A stretch of DNA of 64,000 bases from Bradyrhizobium sp. (GCF_016219575.1 NZ_JACRMG010000008.1:37618-101617), one strand, 5' to 3'; positions 9,016 through 18,525 are shown, counted from the stretch's first letter. Notes: generated by a model not told the origin, from the letters alone. Numbers and translations: made by a program.

Positions 9016-9774
9016 CTACCCGCCGCCGTAGCTCTGCACCAGGCTCCCGGCGACCAGCGACCAGCCGTCGACCAGCACGAAGAAGATCAGCTTGAACGGC
9101 AAGGACACCACGACCGGCGGCAGCATCATCATGCCCATCGACATCAGGACCGAGGCGACGACGAGGTCGATGATCAGGAAGGGCAGGAACAGCAGAAAGC
9201 CGATCTCGAAGGCGCGCTTGAGCTCCGAGATCATGAAGGCCGGCACCAGGATGCGCAGGGACATGTCTTCCGGCGTCGCGGGCGGCGCCTCGCCCGACAT
9301 GTCCATGAACAGTTTCAGGTCCTTCTCGCGCACGTTCTTCTGCATGAAGATGCGCAGCGGGCCGGAAGCGCGCTGCAACGCGTCCTCGACGCCGATCTGG
9401 TTGGCGATCAGCGGCTTGATGCCGTCGTCATAGGACTTTTGCAGCACCGGCCCCATCACGAAGGCGGTGAGGAACATTGCGAGCGCAATGATGACCGAGT
9501 TCGGCGGCGCAGTCGCGGTGCCCAGCGCCGTGCGCAAGAGCGACAGCACCACCACGATGCGCGTGAACGACGTCATCATGATCAGGATGGAGGGGGCGAC
9601 GGAAAGGATCGTCAGCAGCGCGATCAGCTGGATCGCGCGCTCGGTGACGCCGCCGCCACCCTGGCCGAAATTGATGCTGATATCCTGCGCGAGCGCCGGC
9701 TCGGCCAGCGATCCGGCGGCGACTATCAGAACAGGAAGGGAAAAAACTCTACGCGGAAGGGCCGCGATCCTCAC
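9016..9774 (-). CDS. fliP: Flagellar type III export component FliP
   Basis: Core membrane protein of the flagellar export gate, made with FliO's help and assembled with FliQ and FliR. The 252 residues show a cleavable signal peptide (PALAQ at ~29), then the FliP signatures LTILSVAPSILIMMTSFTR and FLPFLIIDLVVASVLMSMGM and the C-terminal PFKLIFFVLVDGW. It starts with GTG (9774) inside the fliO stop (GTGA, 4-base overlap), so the two are coupled. The rest of the export gate (fliQ, fliR, flhB) is encoded on the opposite strand 2.7 kb away. Confidence 0.96.
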   Translation of the reverse strand: MRIAALPRRVFSLPVLIVAAGSLAEPALAQDISINFGQGGGGVTERAIQLIALLTILSVAPSILIMMTSFTRIVVVLSLLRTALGTATAPPNSVIIALAMFLTAFVMGPVLQKSYDDGIKPLIANQIGVEDALQRASGPLRIFMQKNVREKDLKLFMDMSGEAPPATPEDMSLRILVPAFMISELKRAFEIGFLLFLPFLIIDLVVASVLMSMGMMMLPPVVVSLPFKLIFFVLVDGWSLVAGSLVQSYGGG

Positions 9775-10736
9775 GTAGAATTCTTTGGCCGTCCCAGCAG
9801 GGACGCCATCTCGTCTTCGAGATTTTCAAAGCTGGTCTTTTGCGGCGCCGGCGAGGGGGCCTCGCTGCGCGACGGCCGCGCGGGCGGCGCTTCCGGCTGC
9901 ACGGGCGGGGCGACGTTGTCGCTTGCCGGCCGGCGCAGCGCCGCTTCGAGCCGCTGCGCCATTTCGGCGAGATTCTGGTCGGCCGAGGAAGCCGGCGGTG
10001 CAGGAGGCGGCGGCGGGGGTGGCGCGGCGGCGCGTTCGCGCACCGGCGCCTTGGGCGGCTCGGGCGAACGCGAGGGACGCGGCATCATGGGTTCGCTGCG
10101 CGACATCGGTTCGCTGCGCGGCATGGGTTCGCTGCGCGGCATGGGCGGTTCGCCACGCGGCATGCGCGGCGGCAGCGGTTCGGCGCGCGGCTCGCTGCGG
10201 CCCATCGCTTCGGGCGCGAAGCCGGCCAGCGGATCGGAAGGTCGCTCCATCGGCGGCGGGGGCGGCGGCACAGGCGCGCGGCGGCGGGCCTCGTCGGCAA
10301 AGGAGGGGCGCGGCGGACGCGGCGGCGGTTCGGGCATCTGCGGCTCGACATGCTCGAACATCTCGGTCCGGACCGGCTCGCCTTCCCAGGCGGTGTCGGG
10401 CAAGGGCGCGATTCGCGGCGGCGCTTCGCCGGCACCCGGGCGCTGCGGAATCTGGTCGCGCTGCGGCATGGCGCGGACGATGTTGGTCTCCACCACGATG
10501 TCGCTGGGACCGCCGATCATCAGCAGATGTTCGATATTGTCGCGGCGGACCAGCACGAGGCGGCGCCGGCCGTCGACGGCGGCGGCATCGATCACGGCGA
10601 GCCGCGGCATCCGTCCGCGGCCGGTGCTGGCGCCGAGGCGGTTGCTGGCAAATTGGCGGACGAGCCAGGCGGCGCCACCGATCAGCGCCAGGACGCCGAC
10701 GAAGATGAGGAAACCTAACAGGTAGTTTGACGACAT
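9771..10736 (-). CDS. fliO: FliO-like flagellar biosynthesis protein with long Pro/Arg-rich tail
   Basis: The first ~95 residues match FliO: one transmembrane helix (LLGFLIFVGVLALIGGAAWLV), then the small cytoplasmic domain with RLAVIDAAAVDGRRRLVLVRRDNIEHLLMIGG. FliO helps FliP assemble in the inner membrane. The following ~225 residues are low-complexity and rich in Pro, Arg and Glu, with three tandem PRSEPM-like units and a proline run. The C-terminus ends in a short predicted helix. The tail makes it about three times the length of the E. coli protein. It is divergent from flgB. Confidence 0.85.
   Translation of the reverse strand: MSSNYLLGFLIFVGVLALIGGAAWLVRQFASNRLGASTGRGRMPRLAVIDAAAVDGRRRLVLVRRDNIEHLLMIGGPSDIVVETNIVRAMPQRDQIPQRPGAGEAPPRIAPLPDTAWEGEPVRTEMFEHVEPQMPEPPPRPPRPSFADEARRRAPVPPPPPPMERPSDPLAGFAPEAMGRSEPRAEPLPPRMPRGEPPMPRSEPMPRSEPMSRSEPMMPRPSRSPEPPKAPVRERAAAPPPPPPPAPPASSADQNLAEMAQRLEAALRRPASDNVAPPVQPEAPPARPSRSEAPSPAPQKTSFENLEDEMASLLGRPKNST
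10087..10140 (-). repeat. 18-bp tandem repeat inside fliO
   Basis: Three consecutive near-identical 18-base units on the + strand (for example ATGGGTTCGCTGCGCGGC) encode the PRSEPM repeats of the FliO tail. Unit length is a multiple of three, so copy-number change would keep the frame. Confidence 0.8.
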
Positions 10737-11116
10737 GGATGTCCCCGGCCAACTGGCCTTTCACAAGCTCCGGTCTCGACCGACGCGGACAACTAAAGCG
10801 AGCCGCACCGGGCAAAAGCAACGCCCGAGATCAGCCTTATTCCTTAATTCCCCACGGCAAAAACCTGCCGCCCGCTCAATTAATAGACCAAGAATCGCTT
10901 GAACCAAAACGACTTCTGATCCGCGTGCGCGCATTGCCCATTGCTGGTTAACGCAGCTTTCGTGGCGAAAATGCGCTTGCTTTGGTGCAACTCTGCGGAG
11001 TCAGGCGTTTTGCGCCCGCCTGCCGGCCGATTCTTAACCGGTTGTTAACCATAGCGGCGGCAAATTCTGCCTACCTCGGGCGTCCCGCCTTGGGGCAACG
11101 GGGGAGCGAGAGGCCG
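10737..11116. promoter_or_regulatory. Divergent fliO / flgB promoter region
   Basis: 380 bases without a convincing gene. Apart from the CtrA box listed separately, it has an AT-richer patch around 10840-10880 and a single GTTAAC at 10947-10952. No sigma-54 site with correct spacing was found. Confidence 0.5.
11034..11049 (+). promoter_or_regulatory. CtrA binding box (TTAA-N7-TTAAC)
   Basis: TTAACCGGTTGTTAAC matches the full CtrA consensus TTAA-N7-TTAAC exactly, 68 bases before the flgB start. CtrA is known to activate early flagellar promoters in alphaproteobacteria. cckA, encoding the kinase that feeds phosphate to CtrA, lies 3.7 kb downstream. Confidence 0.7.
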
Positions 11117-11524
11117 ATGGCCATTAACGATTTGCCGATGCTCTCTGCGCTGCGCACCAAGATGCAGTGGCACCAGGAGCGGCAGCGGGTGCTCGCCGAG
11201 AACATCTCCAATTCCTCGACGCCGAACTTCCGGCCGCGCGACCTGGTCGAACCCCAGTTCGACCAGAAGGGCGGAAGCGTCGCCGGCACGGCGACACTGG
11301 CCATGGCGCGGACCAGCGCCAGCCACTTGGGCTCCTCCGATGCGGGGCCGAGCTTCAAGCATGACGGCGGCAAGAGCGGGTTCCTGACTCGGCCCGCCGG
11401 CAATGCCGTCAACCTCGAGGACCAGATGCTGAAGGTCTCCGCCAACCAGATGGACTATGCGGCGGCGACTTCGCTCTACAGCCGCAGCCTCGGCCTCATC
11501 AAGACCGCGATCGGCAAGCGCTGA
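11117..11524 (+). CDS. flgB: Flagellar proximal rod protein FlgB
   Basis: Builds the proximal rod across the periplasm. The 135 residues contain the rod/hook N-terminal motif VLAENISNSSTPNFRPRDL and the C-terminal helix (EDQMLKVSANQMDYAAATSLYSRSLGLIKTAIG) typical of FlgB. The ATG at 11117 follows a GAGAGG ribosome site; an upstream in-frame ATG would add 45 residues unlike the family. First gene of flgB-flgC-fliE-fliQ-fliR-flhB, with a CtrA box upstream. Confidence 0.95.
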   Translation: MAINDLPMLSALRTKMQWHQERQRVLAENISNSSTPNFRPRDLVEPQFDQKGGSVAGTATLAMARTSASHLGSSDAGPSFKHDGGKSGFLTRPAGNAVNLEDQMLKVSANQMDYAAATSLYSRSLGLIKTAIGKR

Positions 11525-11549
11525 GGCGCGGGGATAAAGGGAGCGCACC

Positions 11550-11975
11550 ATGTCAAATGACGCCAGCGACTTCGCGAGATCGATGAGCATCGCCACGTCC
11601 GGCCTGCGCGCGCAGGCCGGCCGCATGCGCCTGATCTCGGAAAACATCGCCAACGCCGATTCGACGGCGCTGACATCGGGCGGCGAGCCGTACCGGCGCA
11701 AGATACCGAGCTTCACCTCCGCGCTCGACCGCTCGCTCGATGCCAAGACCGTGTCGCTCGGCCGGGTGCGCACCGACCAGACGGCGTTCCGCGTCAAGAA
11801 CGAGCCGGGCAATCCGGCGGCGGATGCGGCCGGCAACGTCAAGTATCCCAACGTCAATCCGCTGGTCGAAATGACCGACATGCGCGAGGCGCAGCGATCC
11901 TACGAGGCGAACCTCAACATCATCAGCGCGACGCGCCGGATGATCCAGCGCACCCTCGACATCCTCAAGGCCTGA
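11550..11975 (+). CDS. flgC: Flagellar proximal rod protein FlgC
   Basis: 141-residue rod protein. N-terminal motif SMSIATSGLRAQAGRMRLISENIAN is the flagellar rod/hook signature; the C-terminus (NPLVEMTDMREAQRSYEANLNIISATRRMIQ) is the FlgC/FlgG helix that packs in the axial core. 25 bases after flgB and 17 before fliE, so part of one operon. Confidence 0.95.
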   Translation: MSNDASDFARSMSIATSGLRAQAGRMRLISENIANADSTALTSGGEPYRRKIPSFTSALDRSLDAKTVSLGRVRTDQTAFRVKNEPGNPAADAAGNVKYPNVNPLVEMTDMREAQRSYEANLNIISATRRMIQRTLDILKA

Positions 11976-11992
11976 ACAGGAAAGTTTGAAAC

Positions 11993-12310
11993 ATGGCTTC
12001 ACCGACAGTTGCCGCCAACGCCTATGCCAGTCTCGCCAAGATCATCGACCAGTCCGGCGCCGGCGCCGCGAAGGGAGCCGAGACCGGCGGCGGTCCGTCC
12101 TTCAGCGCGCTGCTCAAGGACGCCATCGGCAGCGTCGTCGATGCCGGCAAGAAGTCCGACGCGCAGTCCATGGCGATGGTCTCCGGCAAGGCCAATGTGA
12201 TGGACGTGGTGACGGCGGTGGCGGAAACCGACGTCGCGGTCTCCACCCTGGTCTCGGTGCGCGACCGCGTGATCCAGTCGTATGAAGACATCATGCGGAT
12301 GCCGATCTGA
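11993..12310 (+). CDS. fliE: Flagellar hook-basal body complex protein FliE
   Basis: 105-residue MS-ring/rod junction protein, exported before other rod subunits. Seen: central FSALLKDAIGSVVDAGKKSD segment and the conserved C-terminal helices with VVTAVAETDVAVSTLVSVRDRVIQSYEDIMRMPI, ending at the usual terminal MPI. Follows flgC by 17 bases; a palindromic repeat separates it from fliQ. Confidence 0.95.
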   Translation: MASPTVAANAYASLAKIIDQSGAGAAKGAETGGGPSFSALLKDAIGSVVDAGKKSDAQSMAMVSGKANVMDVVTAVAETDVAVSTLVSVRDRVIQSYEDIMRMPI

Positions 12311-12335
12311 CGGAAACTGAGGAATGGCCGGTTCC

Positions 12336-12415
12336 GTCATTGCGAGCGAAGCGAAGCAATCCATGCTGCGGCTTGAAGGATGGATTGCTTCGTCGCTGTC
12401 GCTCCTCGCAATGAC
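12336..12415. repeat. REP-like inverted repeat between fliE and fliQ
   Basis: Imperfect ~80-base palindrome: GTCATTGCGAGCGAAGCGAA at one end and CTCGCAATGAC at the other, with GGATTGCTTCG in the middle arm. This sequence type is common between Bradyrhizobium genes. It can fold to a long hairpin in the operon transcript. Confidence 0.75.
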
Positions 12416-12453
12416 GATGCAGTTGATACGCGGATTGCGGAAGGAAGCTTGAA

Positions 12454-12717
12454 ATGACCGGCCCCGAAACCCTCGACGTCGCGCGCGATGCGATCTGGAC
12501 CATCGTGGTGGTGTCGTCGCCCTTGATGGTGGTCGGCCTCGTGGTCGGCGTCGTGGTGTCGCTGTTCCAGGCGCTGACCCAGATCCAGGAACAGACGCTG
12601 ATCTACGTGCCGAAGATCCTCGCGATCTTCGTGACGCTCCTGCTGGCGCTGCCGTTCATGGCCGATTCCATGCACGGCCACATGATGCGGATATCGTCGC
12701 GAATCATCGGCGGATGA
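12454..12717 (+). CDS. fliQ: Flagellar export gate protein FliQ
   Basis: 87-residue inner-membrane protein with two helices; forms the export gate with FliP and FliR. Motifs seen: DAIWTIVVVSSPLMVVGLVVG and QIQEQTLIYVPKILAIF, both FliQ signatures. AAGGAAG lies 8 bases before the ATG. Confidence 0.95.
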   Translation: MTGPETLDVARDAIWTIVVVSSPLMVVGLVVGVVVSLFQALTQIQEQTLIYVPKILAIFVTLLLALPFMADSMHGHMMRISSRIIGG

Positions 12718-12734
12718 TGCACTGTCCATGAGTC

Positions 12735-13505
12735 ATGCGTGTCGACATCTCGGTCCTGCCCGCGCTCGCCGCGACCTTCATGCTGGTGTTTGCCCGCATC
12801 GGCGCGATGGTGATGCTGTTGCCGGGTTTCGGCGAGACCAATATCCCGACGCGTATCAAGCTCTCCATCGCGCTGCTGCTCACGCTGATCATCCTGCCGC
12901 TGCACCGCACGGCCTACCAGGTCGACATGAGTTCGCTGACGCCGCTCATGGTGCTGATGCTGCACGAGATCATCGTCGGCATCGTGCTGGGCGCGACCGC
13001 GCGCGTGACCTTGTCGGCGCTGCAGGTGGCGGGCTCGGTGATCGCGCAGCAACTGGGACTGGGCTTCGTTACCGCGATCGATCCGACGCAGGGCCAGCAA
13101 GGGCTTCTGATCGGCAACTTCCTCACCATCCTCGGGCTGACGCTGCTGTTTGCCACCGACAGCCATCACCTGGTCATTGCGGCGCTGAACGAGAGCTACC
13201 GCATCTTCTCGCCCGGCCAGGTCTTTCCGAGCGGCGACGTGGCTGCGCTGGCCACGCGCGCCTTTGCCGGGGCGTTCAAGATCGGCATGCAGCTCTCGGC
13301 GCCGTTCCTGGTGTTCGGTCTCGTCTTCAACATCGGTCTCGGCATTCTGGCGCGGCTGATGCCGCAGATGCAGGTCTATTTCGTCGGCGTTCCCCTGTCG
13401 ATCCTCGCGGGCTTCCTCATCCTCGCCCTGGTGATATCGGCGCTGATGGGTGCCTTCCTCGATTACTTCACCGGCGTGATGCAGCAGCTCACGCCCGTCA
13501 GGTGA
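12735..13505 (+). CDS. fliR: Flagellar export gate protein FliR
   Basis: 256-residue inner-membrane protein completing the FliPQR gate. Several helices are visible, plus the conserved GFGETNIPTRIKL loop after the first helix pair and FVTAIDPTQGQQGLLIGNFL later. The start at 12735 lies 17 bases after fliQ and has only a weak ribosome site. flhB starts 8 bases after its stop. Confidence 0.95.
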   Translation: MRVDISVLPALAATFMLVFARIGAMVMLLPGFGETNIPTRIKLSIALLLTLIILPLHRTAYQVDMSSLTPLMVLMLHEIIVGIVLGATARVTLSALQVAGSVIAQQLGLGFVTAIDPTQGQQGLLIGNFLTILGLTLLFATDSHHLVIAALNESYRIFSPGQVFPSGDVAALATRAFAGAFKIGMQLSAPFLVFGLVFNIGLGILARLMPQMQVYFVGVPLSILAGFLILALVISALMGAFLDYFTGVMQQLTPVR

Positions 13506-13513
13506 GGTGACCG

Positions 13514-14584
13514 ATGGCGGAGGACGATACCGAACGCTCAGAGGACCCTACCCAAAAACGTCTCGAAGATGCGCTCGAGAAGGGCGACGTCGTCAAGAGC
13601 CAGGAAGTCAACACCTGGTTCATCATCGGCGGCGCGACGCTGGTGCTGACGACCTTCTCGGGATCGATGGGCGCCGGCATTCTCGCGCCGATGCGAAATC
13701 TGGTCGCCAATTCCTGGATGATCCGCACCGACGGGCCGGGGCTGCTGGCGCTGCTGGCGCACATCGAGTACGCGCTGATCGCCGCGATCGGTGTTCCCTT
13801 CCTGATGCTGATGCTGGCTGCCATCGCCGGCAACATGATCCAGCATCGCCTGGTGTGGTCGACCGAGTCACTCAAGCCGAAATTCAGCAAGATTTCGCCC
13901 GGCGCCGGCTTCAAGCGGATTTTCGGCAAGCAGGCGGTGGCCAATTTCGCCAAGGGGCTTTTCAAGCTGGTGGCGCTGGGCACGGTCATGACGCTGGTGC
14001 TGTGGCCGGAGCGCCATCGGCTGGAAGCCATGGTGTATTTCGATCCGGCCGCGCTGATGGGCGTGACCACGGGCCTGACCTTGCATCTGCTCGGTGCCGT
14101 CGTCGCCATGCTCGCGGCGGTCGCGGTCGCCGACTACTTCTTCCAGTACCGGCAGTGGTTCGAGCGGCAGAAGATGACGCTGCAGGAGATCAAGGAGGAG
14201 TACAAGCAGTCCGAAGGCGATCCGCACATCAAGGGCCGCCTCCGGCAATTGCGTCAGGAGCGGATGAAGAAGCGGATGATGGCCTCGGTTCCCAAGGCCA
14301 GCGTGGTCATCACCAACCCGACCCACTATTCGGTGGCGCTGGCCTACGACCGCGGCATGGCGGCGCCCGTCTGCGTCGCCAAGGGCGTCGACAATGTCGC
14401 GTTCAAGATCCGGGAAATCGCCAAGCAGCATGACATCCCGATCGTCGAGAACGTGCCGCTGGCCCGCTCGCTCTATGCCACCGTCGACATCGACGAGGAG
14501 ATTCCGGTCGAGCACTATCATGCGGTGGCCGAGATCATCGGCTTCGTGATGCGGCTCAAGCGCGGCTTTTCCTCGCGGCCTTGA
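13514..14584 (+). CDS. flhB: Flagellar export protein FlhB
   Basis: 356-residue switch protein of the flagellar exporter. Seen: N-terminal charged EDDTERSEDPTQKRLEDA, four membrane helices between ~30 and 215, and the cytoplasmic domain with the autocleavage motif NPTH (ASVVITNPTHYSVAL), where cleavage between N and P changes substrate specificity. GAGGTG precedes the ATG. Last gene of the flagellar run on this strand. Confidence 0.96.
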   Translation: MAEDDTERSEDPTQKRLEDALEKGDVVKSQEVNTWFIIGGATLVLTTFSGSMGAGILAPMRNLVANSWMIRTDGPGLLALLAHIEYALIAAIGVPFLMLMLAAIAGNMIQHRLVWSTESLKPKFSKISPGAGFKRIFGKQAVANFAKGLFKLVALGTVMTLVLWPERHRLEAMVYFDPAALMGVTTGLTLHLLGAVVAMLAAVAVADYFFQYRQWFERQKMTLQEIKEEYKQSEGDPHIKGRLRQLRQERMKKRMMASVPKASVVITNPTHYSVALAYDRGMAAPVCVAKGVDNVAFKIREIAKQHDIPIVENVPLARSLYATVDIDEEIPVEHYHAVAEIIGFVMRLKRGFSSRP

Positions 14585-14639
14585 GGCGGGGTCGAGCTGA
14601 TGTTTCTTCGAATCATCATCTCGATCTAACTTTTTGTTT

Positions 14640-14688
14640 GCGCATGATCTTTTCCGAAAACCGGCTCCCACTTTTCGGGATCATGCGC
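14640..14688. repeat. Palindromic intergenic repeat
   Basis: GCGCATGATCTTTTCCGAAA ... TTTTCGGGATCATGCGC, an imperfect palindrome of a type I recognise as abundant in Bradyrhizobium intergenic DNA. Sits between flhB and cckA and could act as a weak terminator or mRNA-stabilising hairpin. Confidence 0.75.
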
Positions 14689-14790
14689 GTAGACGGTATT
14701 GTGCCGGTAAAACACCGAATAACTGCCTGACGGGCTTGCGTTTACCGGTCCGATTCAGGCACTCAATGAATCAGCGAAAAGCGCCAGGCC

Positions 14791-17352
14791 GTGTCTCTTT
14801 ATATGTCCGCCGAGACCCATAACGAATCCCCGCCCGAGCCGGTTGCCGTCCATGAGCCGGCGCGGCGCGGCAGCATCATCTTGGTGCTGCTGGTGGCGGC
14901 TGCCCTGGTCGGGGTTGCGGTGGCCCTGATGACGCTCGGCCGCGTCAATGCCCAGCCTTATATCCTCGGCATCCTCGCGGTGCTCGCGATGGTCGGGTTG
15001 TTCAACCTGTTCGCCTTTGCCGCCGGGATCATCCGCTTCGCCGACCGCAACGCCGACAATCCCATCATCAGCCGCATCGCTGACCACGCCTATGACGGGC
15101 TCGCGGTCACCGATCCGCGCGGGCATGTGGTCTATTCCAATGCGGCCTATCTGACGCTAACGGGTGCCACCAGCCCGCAGGACGTCCGTCCCGTCGAGCG
15201 CGTCTTCATCGGCAATCCCGATGTGTCCGAGGCGGTTTTCCGGCTTCTCAAGGCTGCGCGTGAAGGAAAGCGCCAGCAGGAAGAGGTCCGCATTGCCGGC
15301 ACCGACGGCGGACAGGGCCGCTGGTTGCGCATGCGGGTCCGTCCCCTCGGCGACGTCAAGCGCGCTGCGAGATATGCGGTATGGTCGATCGCGGACATCA
15401 CCCGCGACCGCGAGCGGCAGGAGGACGTGTTCCAGGAATTGCAGCACGCCATCGAATATCTCGATCACGCGCCCTGCGGCTTCTTCTCGGTCAATCCCGC
15501 CGGCGAGATCGCCTATGTCAATGCGACGCTGGCGAACTGGCTCGATCACGACCTCGCGGAAATCGGCTCGGGCGGGTTGAAGCTCACCGACATCGTTTCC
15601 GGCGACGGTGCCTCGCTGCTCACCTCGATCGTGCCGGCGCCGGGGGAAGTAAAGACCGAGGTCTTCGACATCGATCTGCGCATGCGCAACGGCAAGACCA
15701 TGCCGGTGCGGCTCTATCACAAGCTTGCCTTCGGCGCCGACGGCACGCCGGGCGCCTCGCGCACGCTGGTGATCAGCCGCGCCCGCGACGAGCATTCCGA
15801 TCCGCAGCGCGCCGCCGAAGTGCAATTCATGCGCTTCTTCGACCACACGCCGATGGCGATCGCCACCGTCGACCGCGGCGGCACGGTGGTGCGCGCCAAT
15901 GCGCGCTTCGCCAAGCTGGCGCAGAGCCTGGGCGGCGACGGCGCTGCCTCGAAATCGATCTTCCGTGCCGTCAACGCGCGCGACCGCGGGCTCTTGATCG
16001 CCGCGATCAACCAGGCCGCCGAAGGGCAGGGCGACATCGCTCCCGTCGAGGCGATGCTCGACGGCACGAGGGAGCGCTGGGGCCAGTTCTTCGTGACCTC
16101 GGTGGAGCGGGACGAGCGCGAGACCGAGGCTGCGATCGTCTACCTGCTGGAGACCACCGAGCGCCGCGCGCTGGAAAACCAGATCAACCAGTCGCAGAAG
16201 ATGGAGATGGTCGGCCAGCTCGCCGGCGGCATCGCGCACGACTTCAACAACGTGCTCTCGGCCATCATGATGGCCAACGACTTCCTGCTCAACGCGCACA
16301 AGCCGACCGATCCGTCGTTCCAGGACATCATGCAGATCAAGCAGAACGCCACCCGCGCCGCGACGCTGGTACGGCAGCTGCTTGCGTTCTCGCGCCGCCA
16401 GACGCTGCGGCCGCAGGTGCTCGATCTCGGCGACGCGCTTTCCGACCTCACCATGCTGCTGCGCCGGCTGATCGGCGAGAAGGTCAAGCTCGACCTCGTG
16501 CACGGCCGCGACCTCTGGCCGGTCAAGGTCGACGTCTCCCAGTTCGAGCAGGTGATCGTCAACCTCGCGGTCAACGCGCGCGACGCCATGCCGGACGGCG
16601 GCACGCTGACGGTCAAGACCGGCAATGTCAGCGCCGATGAATCCGCGCAGCTCTCCTACAAGGGCATGCCCGTGGCGGATTACGTCCGCATCGACATGAT
16701 GGACACCGGTACCGGCATTCCGCCCGATATCATCGAAAAGATCTTCGAGCCGTTCTTCTCGACCAAGGAAGTCGGCAAGGGCACCGGCCTTGGCCTCTCC
16801 ACCGTGTACGGGATCGTCAAGCAGACCGGCGGCTTCGTCTATGTCGACTCCGAGGCCGGCAAGGGCACCGCGTTCCACATCTTCCTGCCGCGGCATCGCC
16901 CCGAGCTGGAAGCGCAGCCCGAACCGCAGGCAGCGAATGGCGCGGCGGCGGAGGCTGCAAAACCGAAGCCCGATCTCACGGGACAGGGCACCATCCTGCT
17001 GGTCGAGGATGAGGACGGCCTGCGCTCGCTCAATGCCCGGGGCCTGCGCTCGCGCGGCTACAGCGTGATCGAGGCGGCCAATGGCGTCGAGGCGATCGAG
17101 GCGCTGGCCGAGAAGGACGGCATGGTGGACCTCGTGGTCTCCGACGTGGTGATGCCGGAGATGGACGGCCCGACCATGCTGAAGGAGATGCGCGCCAAGA
17201 ACCCGAACCTGAGGATCATCTTCGTGTCGGGCTATGCGGAAGACGCCTTTGAGAAGAGCCTGCCGGAAAACCAACAGTTCGCCTTCCTGCCAAAGCCCTT
17301 CACGCTGGCGCAACTGGTGGCGGCCGTTAAGGAGACGATGACGGCGTCGTAG
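14791..17352 (+). CDS. cckA: Cell-cycle hybrid histidine kinase CckA
   Basis: Membrane-bound hybrid kinase/phosphatase at the head of the CckA-ChpT-CtrA phosphorelay controlling cell cycle and motility. Seen in 853 residues (numbered from the GTG): two membrane helices (~24-75), tandem PAS domains (~90-460), HisKA H-box GGIAHDFNN with phospho-acceptor His483 (the CckA-type box), HATPase with [18 protein letters not shown] and GKGTGLGLS, and a C-terminal receiver domain with phospho-acceptor Asp785 ([11 protein letters not shown]). The start may be the GTG at 14791 or the ATG four codons later; neither has a strong ribosome site. It is downstream of flhB in the same direction but separated by 206 bases with a repeat. 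Confidence 0.9.
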   Translation: MSLYMSAETHNESPPEPVAVHEPARRGSIILVLLVAAALVGVAVALMTLGRVNAQPYILGILAVLAMVGLFNLFAFAAGIIRFADRNADNPIISRIADHAYDGLAVTDPRGHVVYSNAAYLTLTGATSPQDVRPVERVFIGNPDVSEAVFRLLKAAREGKRQQEEVRIAGTDGGQGRWLRMRVRPLGDVKRAARYAVWSIADITRDRERQEDVFQELQHAIEYLDHAPCGFFSVNPAGEIAYVNATLANWLDHDLAEIGSGGLKLTDIVSGDGASLLTSIVPAPGEVKTEVFDIDLRMRNGKTMPVRLYHKLAFGADGTPGASRTLVISRARDEHSDPQRAAEVQFMRFFDHTPMAIATVDRGGTVVRANARFAKLAQSLGGDGAASKSIFRAVNARDRGLLIAAINQAAEGQGDIAPVEAMLDGTRERWGQFFVTSVERDERETEAAIVYLLETTERRALENQINQSQKMEMVGQLAGGIAHDFNNVLSAIMMANDFLLNAHKPTDPSFQDIMQIKQNATRAATLVRQLLAFSRRQTLRPQVLDLGDALSDLTMLLRRLIGEKVKLDLVHGRDLWPVKVDVSQFEQVIVNLAVNARDAMPDGGTLTVKTGNVSADESAQLSYKGMPVADYVRIDMMDTGTGIPPDIIEKIFEPFFSTKEVGKGTGLGLSTVYGIVKQTGGFVYVDSEAGKGTAFHIFLPRHRPELEAQPEPQAANGAAAEAAKPKPDLTGQGTILLVEDEDGLRSLNARGLRSRGYSVIEAANGVEAIEALAEKDGMVDLVVSDVVMPEMDGPTMLKEMRAKNPNLRIIFVSGYAEDAFEKSLPENQQFAFLPKPFTLAQLVAAVKETMTAS

Positions 17353-17515
17353 GGCAGGCGGCGGCATCCGGGAAATACCGGATAATGCTGCGCAATTGTC
17401 GCATCCCCGCGACCGAGGGCCGCAGCCGCGGTTCCCTTTATTGGCTTCACTTTTAGGCAACCCTGCCCATCTTAAGGGCGCTTTCCCCATGCCGGGGAAT
17501 CCAAAGGAAACTCCT

Positions 17516-18469
17516 ATGAAATTCACCCAGCGTCCGCGCGGCTTGATCAAGGCGATCGCCGTCGTTCTTTCGTTGGCACTGCCCACCGTGATCGCAGCTT
17601 CCTACGCTGACGCCCGCGTCGGCGGCGGTTCCAGCTCGGGATCGCGTGGCTCAAAAACCTATTCCGCGCCTCCGTCCACGACCACGGCGCCGGGCACGGC
17701 GCAACCGATGAACCGCACCATGACCCAGCCGGGCAGCCCGAGCGCCCCGGCGGCGACCGGCGGCGGCTTCTTCAACAAGCCAGGCATGGGCATGCTCGGC
17801 GGTCTCGCCGCGGGCTTCCTCGGCGCCGGCCTGCTCGGCATGCTGTTCGGCGGCGGCCTGTTCTCCGGCCTCGGCGGCTTCGCCTCGATCCTCGGCCTGA
17901 TCCTGCAGATCGGCCTGATCATCCTGGTGGTTCGGCTGGCGATGTCGTGGTGGCAGCGCCGCAACGCGCCGGCCTATGCCAGCACGGGCGCGCCTCCCGC
18001 ACCCGCGCCGGCCCAGCAGGCCAACTATCGCAGCGCCATGGGCTTCGGCCTCGGCTCGAGCGCCCCGCCGCTCGAGATCAAGCCGGAGGACTATGAGGCG
18101 TTCGAGCGACTGCTCGGCGAAGTCCAGGCCGCCTGGTCGGACGAGGACGTCGGCAAGCTCGAGCGGCTGACGACCCCGGAAATGGCGTCCTACTTCGCCC
18201 GCGACCTCGCCGATAACAAGGCGCGCAACGCCCACAACAAGGTCAGCAACGTCAAGCTGTTGCAGGGCGACCTCGCGGAAGCCTGGCGCGAGGGCGATGC
18301 CGACTACGCCACGGTGGCGCTGCGCTTCGCGCTGGTCGACAAGACCTTCGACAACAATGGTCAGATGATTGCCGGCAGCGACCAGCCGGCCGAGGCCACC
18401 GAGGTCTGGACCTTCGTCCGGCACCGCGGCGGCAACTGGGAACTCTCGGCGATCCAGCAGACCAACTGA
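17516..18469 (+). CDS. Tim44-like domain membrane protein
   Basis: 317-residue protein with signal/anchor helix (residues ~10-32, ending ADARVGGG), a Ser/Pro/Thr-rich linker, a Gly-rich hydrophobic segment (GMLGGLAAGFLGAGLLGMLF) and a second helix (ILGLILQIGLIILVVRLAMSW). The C-terminal ~125 residues (DYEAFERLLGEVQAAWSDED ... WELSAIQQTN) match the Tim44-like fold. In mitochondria Tim44 tethers the import motor; the bacterial role is unclear, probably membrane-associated. AAAGGA precedes the ATG at 17516. An intrinsic terminator follows. Confidence 0.8.
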   Translation: MKFTQRPRGLIKAIAVVLSLALPTVIAASYADARVGGGSSSGSRGSKTYSAPPSTTTAPGTAQPMNRTMTQPGSPSAPAATGGGFFNKPGMGMLGGLAAGFLGAGLLGMLFGGGLFSGLGGFASILGLILQIGLIILVVRLAMSWWQRRNAPAYASTGAPPAPAPAQQANYRSAMGFGLGSSAPPLEIKPEDYEAFERLLGEVQAAWSDEDVGKLERLTTPEMASYFARDLADNKARNAHNKVSNVKLLQGDLAEAWREGDADYATVALRFALVDKTFDNNGQMIAGSDQPAEATEVWTFVRHRGGNWELSAIQQTN

Positions 18470-18488
18470 TCGCAACACCGGAACAATG

Positions 18489-18525
18489 CAAAGCGCCGCG
18501 GCCGATGCCGCGGCGCTTTTGTTTT
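18489..18525 (+). terminator. Intrinsic terminator after the Tim44-like gene
   Basis: AAAGCGCCGCGGC-CGAT-GCCGCGGCGCTTTTGTTTT: an 11-base GC stem followed by a T-rich tract, 20 bases after the stop codon. Confidence 0.85.
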
